Source: Latrodectus hesperus (lineage: Eukaryota > Arthropoda > Arachnida > Araneae > Theridiidae). From it: a stretch of 64,000 nt of DNA. This document shows positions 1 through 62,235 of the stretch, one piece after another. A program made the translations under genes and the position numbers. Within the stretch, counting starts at the first letter, position 1. Each line of letters opens with the position of its first letter. The DNA is taken from the NCBI GenBank assembly GCA_037975125.1, contig CM075851.1, forward strand, positions 124,412,643 to 124,476,642, read 5' to 3'. The notes under the pieces were generated by a model. It had not been told where the DNA came from. It saw only the letters and a list, made by a program, of their open reading frames with translations, and searched no databases.

Positions 1-3000
1 ATGATTGATTTCAGCATCCTTTGCAAACATTTTAGGTTTTTCCTGAAACAAATTTAAACAATGAACACTCTATTTTTTTTTATCTAAAATTATTTGATTG
101 ATAGTGAATTAATAAAAAATAAATTTAAAACGAAATTTTCAGATGTTTTTGTTTTCCAGTTGCTATTGAAATATTATAATTTCTTGTCATCAATTGTACA
201 GAACATAAATATATATAATGCACCTCTAGAAACAAAACTTAAGTAATCAATTATTTTTTTATGCATAAAACAACTAGATCCTAGAATTTCATTAAAATTA
301 TATATTCTTGCATACTTCTTTTCTGACCATAAAGCAATTAGAAATTGAATAAGAAATAAAATTTCAAAATAAGTTAAAAAATGTATTTTAAACACAATTA
401 GTAAACTGAATTCTTTTCTTGACAATTATTCAACATTGTTGTAAATATATAATAATAAAAAAATCATTAATATAAATTAGTAGAAAGTTTCATAGTTAAA
501 ACAATTTTTTAAAAATATAAATTAACTCTTTTATTGTTCACTTTAAAACTTAAAGCAATTATAGATTTAATCATCATATTAAGATTTTCCTTCACTAAAG
601 TTATATAAAGATCTTTTTGGATGACTCAAATTAAACAAAATACAAATGCAATCAAATTTTTATAAACATACCAATGAAATTAAACTTATTTTCTTTCTAT
701 TTGTCGATTATATACCTTTTTATGTTAATGATCACGTATTTTAGAGAGGTGATTTATGTAATATATTCTACATAGCTAAAGTTGATATTTTTAATGGAGC
801 AAAAATATAATGGAAATACAATATGGAATAATGATAACATCAATTTATTTCTGCTGTATGTATTAACTTTGTAGATACACTTGATTCAAACCAAGTAAAA
901 TAAAAAATTTAAATATATATATATATATATTTATAAATGTCAATATTAATATACAAAATGTGTTGTATAAACATATCATTGAATAAGCTTTTTGCACTTT
1001 ATTCAGTTGAACATTAAATTAGAATAAAAGTTGTTTAGATTAAACAACTAAATCTAAATAAGCTTTTTCAGTTATTTCCGAATAAACATTTCGTGTATTC
1101 TGTTAGCATAATATAACCAAATAGATTACAATTTATCTCAATAAGATGACTGAATGTATTAAAAAATTTTGCTATCAACTTCACAACTAAATAATTGATT
1201 TCTAAAAGATACAAAAATATCATTATAATTATTATACAGGAGTCCATCATTTTTTATGCCTCAAGGAGCTGATATAATTATCATACCATGATAATAGGAG
1301 CTCCTCCTTTGACCTCCTCCCAACCTTCATCATCATCATCCTTTTTCCTTTCTTTACGCTCCTTGTCACGCTTTTTCTCTCGTTTAGTTACTTCTTTTGT
1401 TTCATCTTTTTCACCAGGCCTAAAATTGAATTATCATTTAAAAATATTAAAATCAAATAGTTTTTAGTTTAAATTGACAGAAATTTGAAAAAGAAAAAAA
1501 AATTTTTAATCAAAAATAGATAAAAAAAATTACAAAAGGTTTTCTTGGTTTGAGTATAAATAAGAAAGACAAGAATATAATGTCAATTACAATGTTTTAA
1601 ATTTCAAATAGAAATAAGACTTACAGAGACTTAAACTACATAATGATAAAAAATTAATAAAAATGAAATATAAGTATCTAATTTTAAAAAGCTGTTATAA
1701 AAATGTATTATGATATATTTACATAACAATTTATAATTAAATTTATTTCAATATAAACACAAGGCAATTAATTTAAATATTTTATTGTATCATTCATTTG
1801 TTGGAAAATTTTATTTGGAAATAAAATAAATATATCAACTAAACTTCCTCTCATGTTAAAAAGAAATTATTAAAAAATCACTACAAATTAAATACTTTAT
1901 AGATTAAATCTTTTAAAATTTAGAACAGAACAGTTGTATTTCAAATATTCAATCAATTAAAAAGGGGAAAAAATCCCGGAGAAAATTATATACTTTGTTT
2001 CATTATTTGAAATTTAATTTCTTCTAAAGAATAGGAAAGATGGAAAAATTTAAAGTGATAGGGACATACTTTCAGAGATGGTGAGTAATAGCAGATATGG
2101 TATATAAATAAAAATATCTTTGCTTTTTAGCACAATTAACATAAACTTACAGTGCATCTTTATTTTTATAATATTTACATCAAAAAATATAATAAATATT
2201 TTTAAAAATAAGATAAAATTTACAACAAACCATACAAGGGAAATTCAGAGTGATTGATCAAAAGCATTAATTTTCAAATTAAATATACTCCATTAATATA
2301 ATAGAAAATGGCAAATGCTTCCTACAGTTTTAGATTTAAATATTATAAACTCAAAAAACAAAAATATTGTTTCTGAAATAAACTTAACAGATACAAAGTT
2401 TTTAATAACTGAAAGTTAATGTTTTCAAAAATGATGAGTGTGTTAACAAATAATAAATTAGTTACTTTTTCAAGAACTTTGTAGCTAAGTTTCCACCGTA
2501 TTTTTCATCATCTGTTGACAAAGAACTTTCTTCTTCAGAAGACGAGCCCCAATCAATAGAGTCATCATCTGATTCCTTTAAAATTAAACATTTAAGCAAT
2601 TAACATAATTATACATGTACAGCAAAGAAATCTAAAAATTTAATTTAACCATGCAATTAATTTGAAGAAAAATTAAAACAATCATTTTTTTAACCTATGC
2701 ATGTATAAGCACTGAGTTTGAATTAATTAATAACATTGAATAAATCATACATTTACTATGTTTAATATTAAATGATAATTTAAAAACTACTTAAACTGTT
2801 ATGATATGACTTTGAATTTTAGTAACTGTTTAATACAGCACATGCTATTAAAAAAATTTACCAGGAAGTTCAAATGTGGAAGTATTAAGATAAGTAAGTA
2901 AAAGTTTCAACAACTTCTCAAAATACATAGAAATTGGAATTTGACTTTAGATTGAAGGCATGTAATTAAACCAACAAAAATTTTTTTTATCAAATTATTT

Positions 3001-6000
3001 AATATCATTCATTTACTACTTGATAATTAAAGTTTTAATTACATTTGTTGTCCATTCTGGTCTCCATACATACTGATTTTTTAAATTGAAAAACCATAAA
3101 TATAGTTACAATAAAAGATATGAAATGCCTGCACGTGCAATAATTATTAAATATGAGAAAATTTTCACCTCATCATCTGATCGCCTTGCTGGCTTAGATT
3201 TTGTATCTTCCTTTTCAGATTTAACAGGTTTCTTGAAGAAGTCCGTAGCCTTGTCATCATCATCGTCTGATTCATCTGATTCTTTTAATAAATATTAAAA
3301 GTAGTTTAGAATGGTACATACACGTTTATAAAAAACAACAGTTTTTTTTACATTATTTTAAAACTGTATATTTAAAAATGTATTAATAAAATAAGAAAGT
3401 TTTATGTTTAAATAGTAAAAGCAAAGATACCTGGTTCTTCATCATCATCTTTCTCTTCATCTTCTTCATCAGGTTTTTCTCTATAAGCCGTTATTTCACT
3501 TTCAAAATCTCTGTTGTATTTTCTAAGTTGTTGTCGCAATTTAGCAAGAGATGAAGAATTGCTTCTTGATAGCTTTTTTCTTCCTTCAGTATCAGCCCAG
3601 CACTTGAAAAATAGTTTTTTAAAATTATATATAAGGTTATATAACTTCATTAATACAGTTAAATTATAATAAAAATTAAAAACGATTTTGACAGTCAAAT
3701 TTAATATTTTTGGAGAAATCTTTTTATTTCCTTCTCATTATTCTTTTAAAATGCATTATTTAACTATTTAATTTATTTAGCTGAACTTACCCCTATTTTA
3801 TTTAAAAATTGGTGAAAGTATAAATAATAATTGTCTATATTTTTTTTAATAGAAAATATATTTATAAAACACTCATTTCAGTAGAATATGTTCATAATTT
3901 CTATAATTAAAAGGGCTTTTATTTTTAAAATAAAATTAGTAATAAATTTGTTGTGTGCTTATTTCTAGGTCAATCTCATTGGTTATTCTAGAATATATAA
4001 AAATGCCAATTTTTTAGAGTTTTGTATATATAAAAATTCTGAATAGACAAAAATGTAAATCATGGAGTAACAATGATTCAAAAAGGAAGATATGATACAC
4101 ACATTCCAAATACTCAATAGAAAAAGTAATGATATCACATGATTTAGAAAATAAGAAAAGATTGAGGGACAGTCTGAAAAAAAGATTTGGCTAATCTAAA
4201 AATAATACACTGGAAGTCCATTCTTGGAAATAAGGATAGAAAGATTTCTAAAGTAGGCCAGGGCCCAAAATGAGGTTTCTCAACAATGTTAATGATGATC
4301 AATTTAGAAATTAAAGAAAATGTTTATTAAAACTCAATGGAATATAAAAAACACATTAATCTGTACCTAGAATTTTTTTATGTAAAATTCTACACTCTAA
4401 TGTAATTTTTTTAAATATTATTATTATTATTGAGCATATTTTACCTACATAACTAAATGCATATTAACTTTTACAATATTACATTATTCAATTAAAATTT
4501 CTAAATAAATAGCTTTGAGCTCATCACAGATATAAAATTACTTTTATTAATGAAATGAAATAAATTACAAAACTGTAGAAATCTTAATTGCTTATTTTTA
4601 CATCAATATAACAAGTCTTTTCAGAATATATATATATCTCAACAGAAACTCAAAGGCTAATTTATAGCGAGAAGTTATAACTGTTTCTTTCAAACAATTT
4701 CAGAAATCTAAAATTTTTCAGCACAGTGACACTTGTTGATCTTATTATTAACATAATTTTTGGGGTTTCAGTTATTATAATTATTTATGTTATTACACAG
4801 TGTAATATAATGTAAAAGTATGTTTGGTTAATTGGCTATAGCATTATAAATAACCAAATGTACACTTTTATTCCTGGAATTGATTATTCTATCTTTACTA
4901 ATTTGAAGATATTAAAAAATTGAACAACCTTTCCATAAAAAATGATAATAAAATTCTATACATTGTTGTTGATTTTCTATTATAAAAAAAATCTCAGAAA
5001 CTGAGCCTGTATATTTCTTAAATAGCACATAACCAGATTGATAGAGTGGCATTAAAAAGTGGTTTCTTAATTTTAACAATACATTTCTTTCAAATATATT
5101 TACATAACTCGTGTTTCATTACAAGAATAAGCATGAAATCAAAGAATTCATTATATTAAACATATGCAAAGAAAAATTGACTTTCAATAAAAATCGCAAA
5201 ATACTATTTGAACTTATTTTTTCCAAAAATGTAAAATTAGTAATAAAATTGAAGTTATCATTTGTGTTCATATATCAATGCTTTTTTAAATTTCAACTTG
5301 AAATCAAGTGATAAATAATTTGTATTCTAATTTCATGCACATAATTATTAAAATATATTTTTCATAAAAACAATTTGAATGCTTTGTGATTTAAGATTTG
5401 AAAATAAATATATATTAAAAATGTATTTCAATGAATAACTAAGACATGAAACTTACTTCCATAACAAAATCTTCCAACTCCACCAAACATCTAGTGTAAA
5501 ACTTGGGAACATTGCCATTTTCTTCTTTTTCAATAACAGGACGAGCTTTGACATATGCTCTTGTTAAATTTTCAAAACCTAATAAAGCATAAAACAATTA
5601 TGAAATAGAGAATAAAGTTTTGATTTACAATTAAAATGAACCCTTACAATGAATTTTAAATTATACTCACTAGTTAAGAGCTTGCTCATATCTTTAATTT
5701 TTTTATGGTTTTTTATTAGCTTTATAATTTCCACAAGTTCTTCATATCTAAATAGATAATCAAAAAGATTAAGGTTTTAAAGATTATTAAAAAAATTCTT
5801 CTATACATTAATTATAATTGTTGAAAACAAATATTTTAAATAAAAACTTATCAATAGATAATTTATTTATTCATTTAGTTTAACAAGGATTGTTTTTTTT
5901 ACTTCAACAAAGAATTTATAAGAACATGCAGAAGAATGATTTTAATTAAGTATGATTTCAATTATAAAATATTTAATTACAAATTAAACATTATTAATAA

Positions 6001-8579
6001 ATTTTAAAATTGTCTGAAAAAAAAGAAAATAAAAGTTTGAAGTTTAAAATTTATGAATAAGAAATAAATAGAAAATATTATATTTGTGACAGAAGAATGA
6101 GTTTTTAAAGATGTTTTATTTTTTAATTTATTACTATACATTGATAATGATCAGTACTTTTTTCTTTAGTACATATTAACATTGAGCATAAATTGTAATC
6201 ATTAACCCTTATCTCAAAGTAATTTCATTTAAATAGATACCTTTTCTCCCTCTCACTACGCACAACCCGTTTTTGTTCTTCTTCTTCATCACTGAAAGTA
6301 AAAGCCCTAAAAAAAGAATTAAATTTGTATTATCAATGTGTATGACACAATCTTGAATGACACACAATGAAATGTACATACATGTCCATGACAAAAACAG
6401 AAGTAAAATAAAAATATTAAAATTTTATTTAAAAATTTGATTTTTAAATAAAAATGTATTATCTGAATGGATAAAATGATTTTAAAAATATACCTTTTCA
6501 TGTAAAAAAAATTTCCTAAATGTTATTGATAACAATTTAAAACTTTTTTTGATGTTGCTTTAATGTATAGATATAAGTGAAGAGTCAAAATGTTCACAAA
6601 ATTATGAAAAAGAAATGGTTATTGTTATGATTAAAAAGGTACTATTCCACTATACCTCCGCAAACAATCTTCATAGCAATTATTTAACAGCTTCTATCAG
6701 AAATAAACTTTGGCATACATATAAATTTTGTTAGTAGATGACAATTATTCAATTCATAAAGCGTAAGTAAAATGTTTGCACTATTTTTCAGTACTTTTTT
6801 AAATAATACACGACATAAATGTTTAACACAGTAATTGCAACTTTTTCACTTTCCTGTTTCACTGATTATCATACAGAGATATAATGGAATTTTACCATAA
6901 AAATTTTAATTTTATATCAAACAAATTACACACAAAAATTACTTATTTACATAATTATATACATTAAAGAAAATAAGCATTTAAAAATTGGTATATTACT
7001 GATAAGTAATATACCCATCTATAAACACTTATTTTATTAATGAAATAATTACTGATAAGTAAGTATTGATAAATATAACATTATTTGATTTAATCATTAT
7101 ATATTTAAAACAGTGTATTTGGCAAGATTGGTCAAATTTGGGAGAGAGATAAAATTTACAACCAGGGCTTCAGCCTATCAGTAAATACAGATGCCAAATG
7201 TGCCAAACCTATAGACCCTGGAATCTATTTCATTAACGATTTCATGACATATTCCAATGTGCACAATTTGTTTCCAATTTTAGTTACCCTTGAAGCTGCA
7301 GCTGTATTTCAGTTTTTCCAAGTTTATTTGTAAACGATTTGTGTGAAATTTTAATTATCTTCTCACAATTTAAAAATTTAGATTTTATAATTGTGCAAAG
7401 ATGCTTAATTTGTAATTAATATTTTTGAAATTTATTTTTAAAACATTTTAATTTGTAGAATGAGAGAAGCTTATAATTAGATTAAGTACTTTTATTTAGA
7501 ATATTTAAGGTGTTTTTTGTTGAATTATATTATTTGATTAATTAAAACTAGAATATTGTGTTATTTAGATGGATGCCACCGCTTAGTTAAATACCTGTTT
7601 GGTTAAGTTATATATAGTACCTTTTTAAAGTGCTTGTGTATTCTTTTGATTAATTAAAAGAAAAACTGCTTATGTTATTATTTTATTGATTGATTACGAA
7701 TAGTCACTGACTTTTAGATTTATATCTGTTTAGTAATATGTAAATTTTGTAAAATGTGTGCAGTTAAGTTTGTAGCCTTTAATTGTTTAGTTCTTTAATA
7801 AGCAAATATAATGAAACATTCAAAATTTTGATATATTTAAAATCAAGAAAAGCTTGAGATTGCGGCATTCAATTGGAGATTTGGTGAAACCAGTGTTTTG
7901 AAAATTCCGATTTTACTGCAACTCGCTGCTGATTTGGAGAAGTTTGCTGGGTTATAGTATTAGGAAATATTGTAATTCTGACATGGACGACAATTTTGAA
8001 AAGTACGTTAAGGTATTACATGCATTAAGATTTTAAACATTATTACATTAAATTTATTCATTACTTAATTAAATTTTAAAAGTAAAATTACAATGCACAA
8101 AATTTAAGTTAATGGATTACAAAGGAAAGAATTCTATCTGAAAATAACAAGTACTGCACAAAAACATAATCTTCAGAAACAGCATAACTATTTATAGACG
8201 GAAATGCAGCACAAAACAAGTAATTCTGATATAACAAAATAAATTATACATGTTACTCTGATTATTTAGCATGATAAACCCGTGCACTGATACAACTTTC
8301 TAAATAATATACTAAACAGTTTCTGACTGTTTAAACCAGCTTGTAAATATCTGAATATATTTCTGACATGTATCATGAAAAATCTGTTTTTGAAGAACCA
8401 TACAAGTCTCTTACAGAAATGCATTTGATTCAGCAACTCTAAAAACATAATTATATAAATGAAAAATAAAAAACAATTTACGCAGTGATGCCAGGAGCTT
8501 TCTGAGGAATTTGTTCCTCTTCAGATGATGATGATTCACTTTCTGATTCTGAACCAGTGGCAAAAAATCTACTACTCAT
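1..8579 (-). CDS. EIF3C: Eukaryotic translation initiation factor 3 subunit C, N-terminal part (gene continues past left edge)
   Basis: eIF3c is a core eIF3 subunit; in the cytosol its N-terminal region contacts eIF1/eIF5 and helps recruit mRNA to the 40S ribosome. Nine coding exons read on the minus strand: 8579-8482, 6306-6241, 5747-5671, 5578-5457, 3602-3431, 3281-3169, 2575-2466, 1419-1287, 42-1 (partial). All junctions are GT..AG and phases agree, giving 311 codons. The start matches the family opening ([16 protein letters not shown]). Family blocks follow: [31 protein letters not shown], an acidic/serine stretch ending ATKFLKK, a basic [15 protein letters not shown] run, [11 protein letters not shown], and [11 protein letters not shown] at the edge. 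The animal protein is usually a little over 900 residues, so about two thirds, including the PCI domain, lies outside. The only upstream gene, KDM5, is divergent. No frameshift or stop is seen. Identification is from recognised homology, not a search. Confidence 0.97.
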
Positions 8580-8594
8580 TTTTCTTTATAACCT
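8580..8594 (-). other. EIF3C: EIF3C 5' UTR start and probable splice acceptor of a leader intron
   Basis: On the minus strand a pyrimidine tract (T-run, then TTTCAAG) ends at 8593, only 13 bases before the ATG at 8579. It reads as a good 3' splice site. If used, the EIF3C leader is split and its first noncoding exon lies further right, possibly in the more GC-rich stretch around 12.5 kb. This is inference; an unspliced leader starting nearby is the alternative. Confidence 0.45.
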
Positions 8595-9440
8595 TGAAAT
8601 AAAAAAAAAGAAAATATTGGTCAAAATGGCAGATAGAATGTAATAAGCAAAAATAATTGATAAATTTTCTTGCCTTTTCCACAATAAAGTTAAATTATAA
8701 TTTAATTGAGTTATCGAGGATTACTTTTTAAAATTTATAGTAGCGGTCTTGAAACAAATCTATATGTAAGCTAAATAGGTAATTTGGTAAAAAGCAGAGT
8801 GAGAATTATGGTGAATATAAACATATGTGTATATAGAAACACATATTTACATTGAGATGTACTTATAAATGTATTTGCTTATATTTAATTTTAGATGTTT
8901 TTTTCTCCTCTTCATGTGGTTATGATTCTATTTTAAATATATTTTAATTTCTTAGTGATGATAATCTTATTTTGTTAATTTAAAAGCTTATTAAATTATT
9001 ACCATTTTAAATATTTAGCATAAAATTTTTAATCGCAATTAAAAAAGGGAAGTATTCAAAGAAATTCATGCAGGTAATTAAAATAAATTATCAGCAGTGT
9101 CAAAATTTTTTGATATGATTAATATTTCAAACAAATTATATGAAAAGAATTGAAATCATCATTATTTTAACAGCATATTATTTTTCTAAAATAAAGCAGT
9201 TACATTATAAAATACACTAAATTTTTATAAAATAACCATCATTACTTTTTTAATATAGACCTCTAAACCAAGCCTAATATTCACCAAAGGATTTCTAAGT
9301 ACATAAAAATGCCAGGTTATTAAGGAATGGTTAAAAAAATGTAACCTATGAGAAGATATAAAGCTACATGAAAATTAGTATCAATGCATAGTGAAAAATA
9401 ATTTATTATAGAAAAGCTACCTAGGATGAAAATTAAGCAG
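8595..9440. other. A+T-rich intergenic (or EIF3C leader-intron) sequence, nothing recognised
   Basis: This stretch has no open frame of note, no tRNA-like boxes and no inverted-repeat ends that I can see. It is probably leader intron of EIF3C or spacer. Confidence 0.4.
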
Positions 9441-9479
9441 TTGATTTTGCGAAATTTTTTTAAAAGAAAAATGTATTGT

Positions 9480-9840
9480 TTTTTTTCACACTGCAGTCTG
9501 TTGCTTTATCATAAAAAATGATAAAGGAATCACGAGTCCATTAAAGATATGATCTAAAATATTGAAAACATATTTCGACAGTCTTTAGTTTCTCACTAAT
9601 TGAAGATCTTGTACTGGAGTTGTGTGTCAATATCTATCATTTTCTGCCATTTTTTTTATGAACTGTAACAGTAAAAATACTTTTTTCATCAGACATAATG
9701 ATCTCCTCAGAATCATTCTGGAAACACTGTTTAACATCCTTTACACTGGTTTCTGTGTGATTATGCTAAACAAGCTCACTTCTATTGTGATCAAAGAGTT
9801 TTCACCAGGAACGAAGCAGTGTTAACAACAGTAACTGGCT
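9480..9840 (-). pseudogene. Possible decayed mariner-type transposase fragment
   Basis: Read on the minus strand, about 9740-9650 encodes a fragment resembling the second catalytic block of mariner transposases: EEIIMSDEK followed by FTV, where mariner proteins have a (V/F)SDEK-(L/I)FT-like motif. The frame then runs into stops. Both sides are degenerate and no terminal inverted repeats were found. This is one weak motif match, so it could be chance or part of the neighbouring jerky-type relic. Confidence 0.3.
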
Positions 9841-10249
9841 ACAAGTATCTCCACCCATCTAAAAAGTTAATTTTCTTTTAGTTCTGGATAAGAGCTTGAT
9901 CATCTTCATCTGTTGAAAGAAATGATAACAGCTTGCACCTGCATCTTCTCTTAAGACTAATCAAAACTCATTGGTCAATTGGCTTGAATAACACTGTGAT
10001 ATTGGGTGATAAAAACATAGCACATATGCCCCCATTTCTATCTCTTCAATATTTGGGTGCAAAGATGTGTTGCCCGAAACTAGAATAGCCTGAAGAAAAT
10101 TTATATATAAAATCTATAATCCAAATAATATCTAAAATCGAAAGAGTACATTCAAAACACGGCTCGGGAAAGTAAACAAGAGATCATATATTATAAAGAA
10201 AAATAATTTTAATAAACACAAAAGGTTAATAAACACATATAAATTTCAA

Positions 10250-11240
10250 TTAATGAATTATATTCAAGATATTTAAAGGAACATAGTTCCATCGAACAGT
10301 TGGGAGAGAACTTCCTCCCTCAATCGAAACAAAATCTAAAGTGCTATGATAATCATACATAATAGTAGGCGACAGTGCCACCTATTCAAACTTTTTTCCT
10401 CAAGTCTTCCCTGGCAAGTTTTTAAATTAAAAAAAAAAAGCTGTTGGAACAAATATTTCATGAAACCATTCTTTGAAAACTGCATACTTGTTGAGGTAAG
10501 TGATTGATTTTGGTTCAAACTGAAAGTTTACTATTTCAATATGCTTAAATGCACATGGTTTCTCTGATTTCCCTTTAACACCAAGTTTTAATTTCTTTTC
10601 ACCTGTTGGATTACTGCATACTTTGTTATACTCTCCTTGGTCCTTTAATAACCTGAGGCAGATTGTTCACTTTTGAAAGCAAGACTTTTCACTGGTAACA
10701 GTTTATAGTTCAACCCTGAATGATCACAATTGCTTTCTGGTCAAACCTTTAACTTTGATGAATTTTTAAAAAGTTTTCCTTAAAGTGAGATAGACCCTTC
10801 ATGCTCGAATAGTTTTTCTCCCACAAATACTAAGCTGCTGCACACCATAGCATTTCTTTCAGCGATTAAGCCAGTCAGTGCTTGTCACAAATTTAGGATC
10901 TTTACCTTTTTTAAATTGTTTATAAAATTTCATATTAATCTCATCAAGTCACCTTCATACTTTTCCTTTCTTTCAATGTTTCTGTACACTCTTCCAGCAG
11001 ATCATGTTTGTGCCTGTTTTTTCATCCAAACTCTAATGATACTTTTCTTGACTCTTAATTACTGTAATCTGATACTTCTCTTACTCAGTCTCTTTAATAT
11101 CAGCAAATTTTGCAGCACAGATAAGTTCAATTGTTTTTTTTTAATGGAAATTGCTTTAAAAATGTACTATCCAACACCCACAAACTTTGAAATAGCTCTG
11201 AATAACGTGTGGTCACTTACATAAAGTAACACAACAAGAC
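10250..11240 (-). pseudogene. Decayed jerky/Tigger-type (pogo superfamily) transposase relic
   Basis: Across frames on the minus strand there are ordered fragments of a jerky-like transposase. At about 10885-10840 is KFVTSTDWLNR, like the CENP-B-type DNA-binding region. Near 10690-10620 is KSLAFKSEQSASGY, then a stop, then RTKESITKYAV, matching the 'ASGYKRSKERVT' block that follows the first catalytic aspartate. Near 10500-10440 is KYAVFKEWFHEIF. Many stops and frame changes interrupt them, so it is non-functional. Ends are not defined; a motif like GATTATCGAGTGT near 11367 may be one terminus. It sits in the EIF3C/KDM5 intergenic interval and is far more decayed than the Tigger copy at 20.9-23.2 kb. 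Confidence 0.6.
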
Positions 11241-11399
11241 TTCAGGTAGGCTGAACAGCTGAGTATGACACTGCCAAACATCTACTAAAGGAGTGGGATG
11301 AAAAACAAAAGAATGTTTCTTCCAGCAAGGGTGTAAAAGAGTTACCCTGATTGCTGGATTATCGAGTGTTCATTTTTTGGGACACTACTATTTCTACTT

Positions 11400-12479
11400 T
11401 TAGGTTACATTTAATTTCTTTTTAACTTTAATATTGCTGAATAAGAAATGAAATTTTAATTCAATCTTGAACATGAAGTTTTTTTTTTTTAAATTAATGT
11501 TTCAAGTTTTCTTTAATGAATGTCTAAATTTCTTTTCAGCATTCATTTTAAAGCAAAAACTGTTTACGAAGCAAAGTTAATCCTATTATAGAGTCAGTAA
11601 AATTGGCAGACAGTTATTAAATATTATACAGAATGTTTATTTCCAATATATCTGCTATAACACTATGACAATGGTAAAATGAAATTGCAAATATATAAAG
11701 AAATAAAAATATTGAAATAAATTCATTGAGAATTTTCTCAAGAAACTCACACAAAATTCTTAAAATCAATAATTATTTAACACTGCATGAGATATATTAC
11801 TTGAGAAGAAGAATCAAGAAACTATTCACCAAAACAAATAATAAAGAAAAACAAAGATACTGTTAATCAATGCTTATTAAGTTCATGTCAGAGTTACTTC
11901 AGTAACTAGTGCCTAAGATGATGTTTGCACATGATTATATAATAAAGAAGCAACAGGTAATGCTAATTGGCAAAAGTTAACAATTGGGTACCTTTTGATT
12001 CTGTGGCAATTTATTGATGACAAGATATATGCCAAGATGTGATTAACAAGATGGACACTACACACAAAGATAGGTTTACCAGAAATATAAGTTTATTACC
12101 AAAATGTATCACCAAACCAAATGGTATCAGTCTTGTTGAAAAAATCACATCATTTATTTGTTAAATGAGTACGCAATATGTTGGCAAATAATTAAATACA
12201 TTTGCATATAGAAGAAGATAAATGTACAAAAACACAACGAGATTGATAAAATCAAATTTGTTATGCATAAAACTCAGCAACCATGATCGTAAATTACAAA
12301 AAAATAAATTATGTATCTAACAATTTGAAAACGTGTGAAATTCAATGGATGATTGTCAAATATATGAAAATAAAGGTAAAATGATTCATACAAGAGGTAT
12401 ATCAAATAAAACTAATGAAAACCATACCTATGTTATTCTTAAATAAATATCAATGTCTGATTTAAAATAAGTGTGATCA

Positions 12480-12480
<1 letters not shown>
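11400..12480. other. A+T-rich intergenic sequence, nothing recognised
   Basis: This stretch holds simple T- and A-rich runs and short frames only. No repeat ends, tRNA boxes or coding similarity were recognised. It may lie within the leader intron of EIF3C. Confidence 0.4.
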
Positions 12481-61227
<48,747 letters not shown>

Positions 61228-62235
61228 AATTAGTTTCTCATTCTCCTTGTTGAAACATTGCATATTTTTCCTCTTGGAAGGGTACAATCGCATAACTGGT
61301 TCTTATTCATGTCAACCATGAGCACCTGTAGGTTTAAAACTTTAATTGTTCTGGATAGAAGGTATTTTATTGAAAGTCACGTGTATTGCAGGTGATGCAT
61401 ATTTCATGCTGGCTTTAAAACAACCATTTTTTTTGTTTCATGTGAGTAACACTTATCATGGATTTCATGCCTGTTTTTAATTTGTCACATGATGTGAATT
61501 TTTTATAATGACAGTTGCAATAAGCTCTTAAATATGTTCATTGCTTATGCAACAAAAAGCACTGACATCATGCCATCCACGTGACAAGAAATATGAGCCT
61601 TCTTTGCGCAAGAGTTTTAATTTATACTTTGTAAATCATACATACGTGCATGATGTACACACATTTTGTTTACTATAAACTAGAATCACTGCGTGAAACT
61701 TTCTTCAGGGCTAAACATTATGAACATGTTCTGTGCAAACAACATCCACTCAAAAAGCAGATAGGTGTTTGTGCCTTTTGACTGGTTTATTTTTTTAAGT
61801 TAATAGTACACTTGTAGATATGTGAACTGTTCTATGACTTAAGTTCATTAAAAGGGAAGCTCCTTGGTTCTGTTATTCTTTTTAAATCATTGTTTCTTTT
61901 TTGTTGACATCGCTGTTTAGATTGTTTTCTAGTTTACAAGTAAAAATATATTTATAATTTTTCTTAATTACTTGTGCATTTTACTTTGTTATGCAATATT
62001 GAGTTTCTGAAAGAAAAGCTCTAGATCGCAACTGCTGCTTTCACTTAGTGTTATCTCTGCATTTATGTGACGTTTTCAACTTCGTGTTGGGAGTACTTCA
62101 TGATTGACTTAACCCTCATTTGGTGCCGCGATTGATTTGCCTGTGTACATATTTACTGATTGTAAATGTTGTAAGTTCTTTTCATTAAATTTTATTACAA
62201 TTTGTAAAGAAAAATAAAAGTGCTCTGAAAATATT
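61228..62235 (+). other. KDM5: KDM5 3' UTR with polyadenylation signal
   Basis: About 1 kb after the stop codon is less A+T-rich than the following spacer, as expected for UTR. An AATAAA lies at 62213-62218 and is the best polyadenylation signal; cleavage would follow within roughly 10-30 bases. A Pumilio-type site TGTACATA lies at 62144-62151. A later AATAAA near 63403 could give a longer form. Confidence 0.6.

Noticed and set aside
7100..7990. Slightly less A+T-rich sequence in EIF3C intron 1, considered as a repeat or extra exon
   Set aside because: No terminal repeats, tRNA boxes or phase-compatible coding block were found; EIF3C exons 1 and 2 already join in phase without it.
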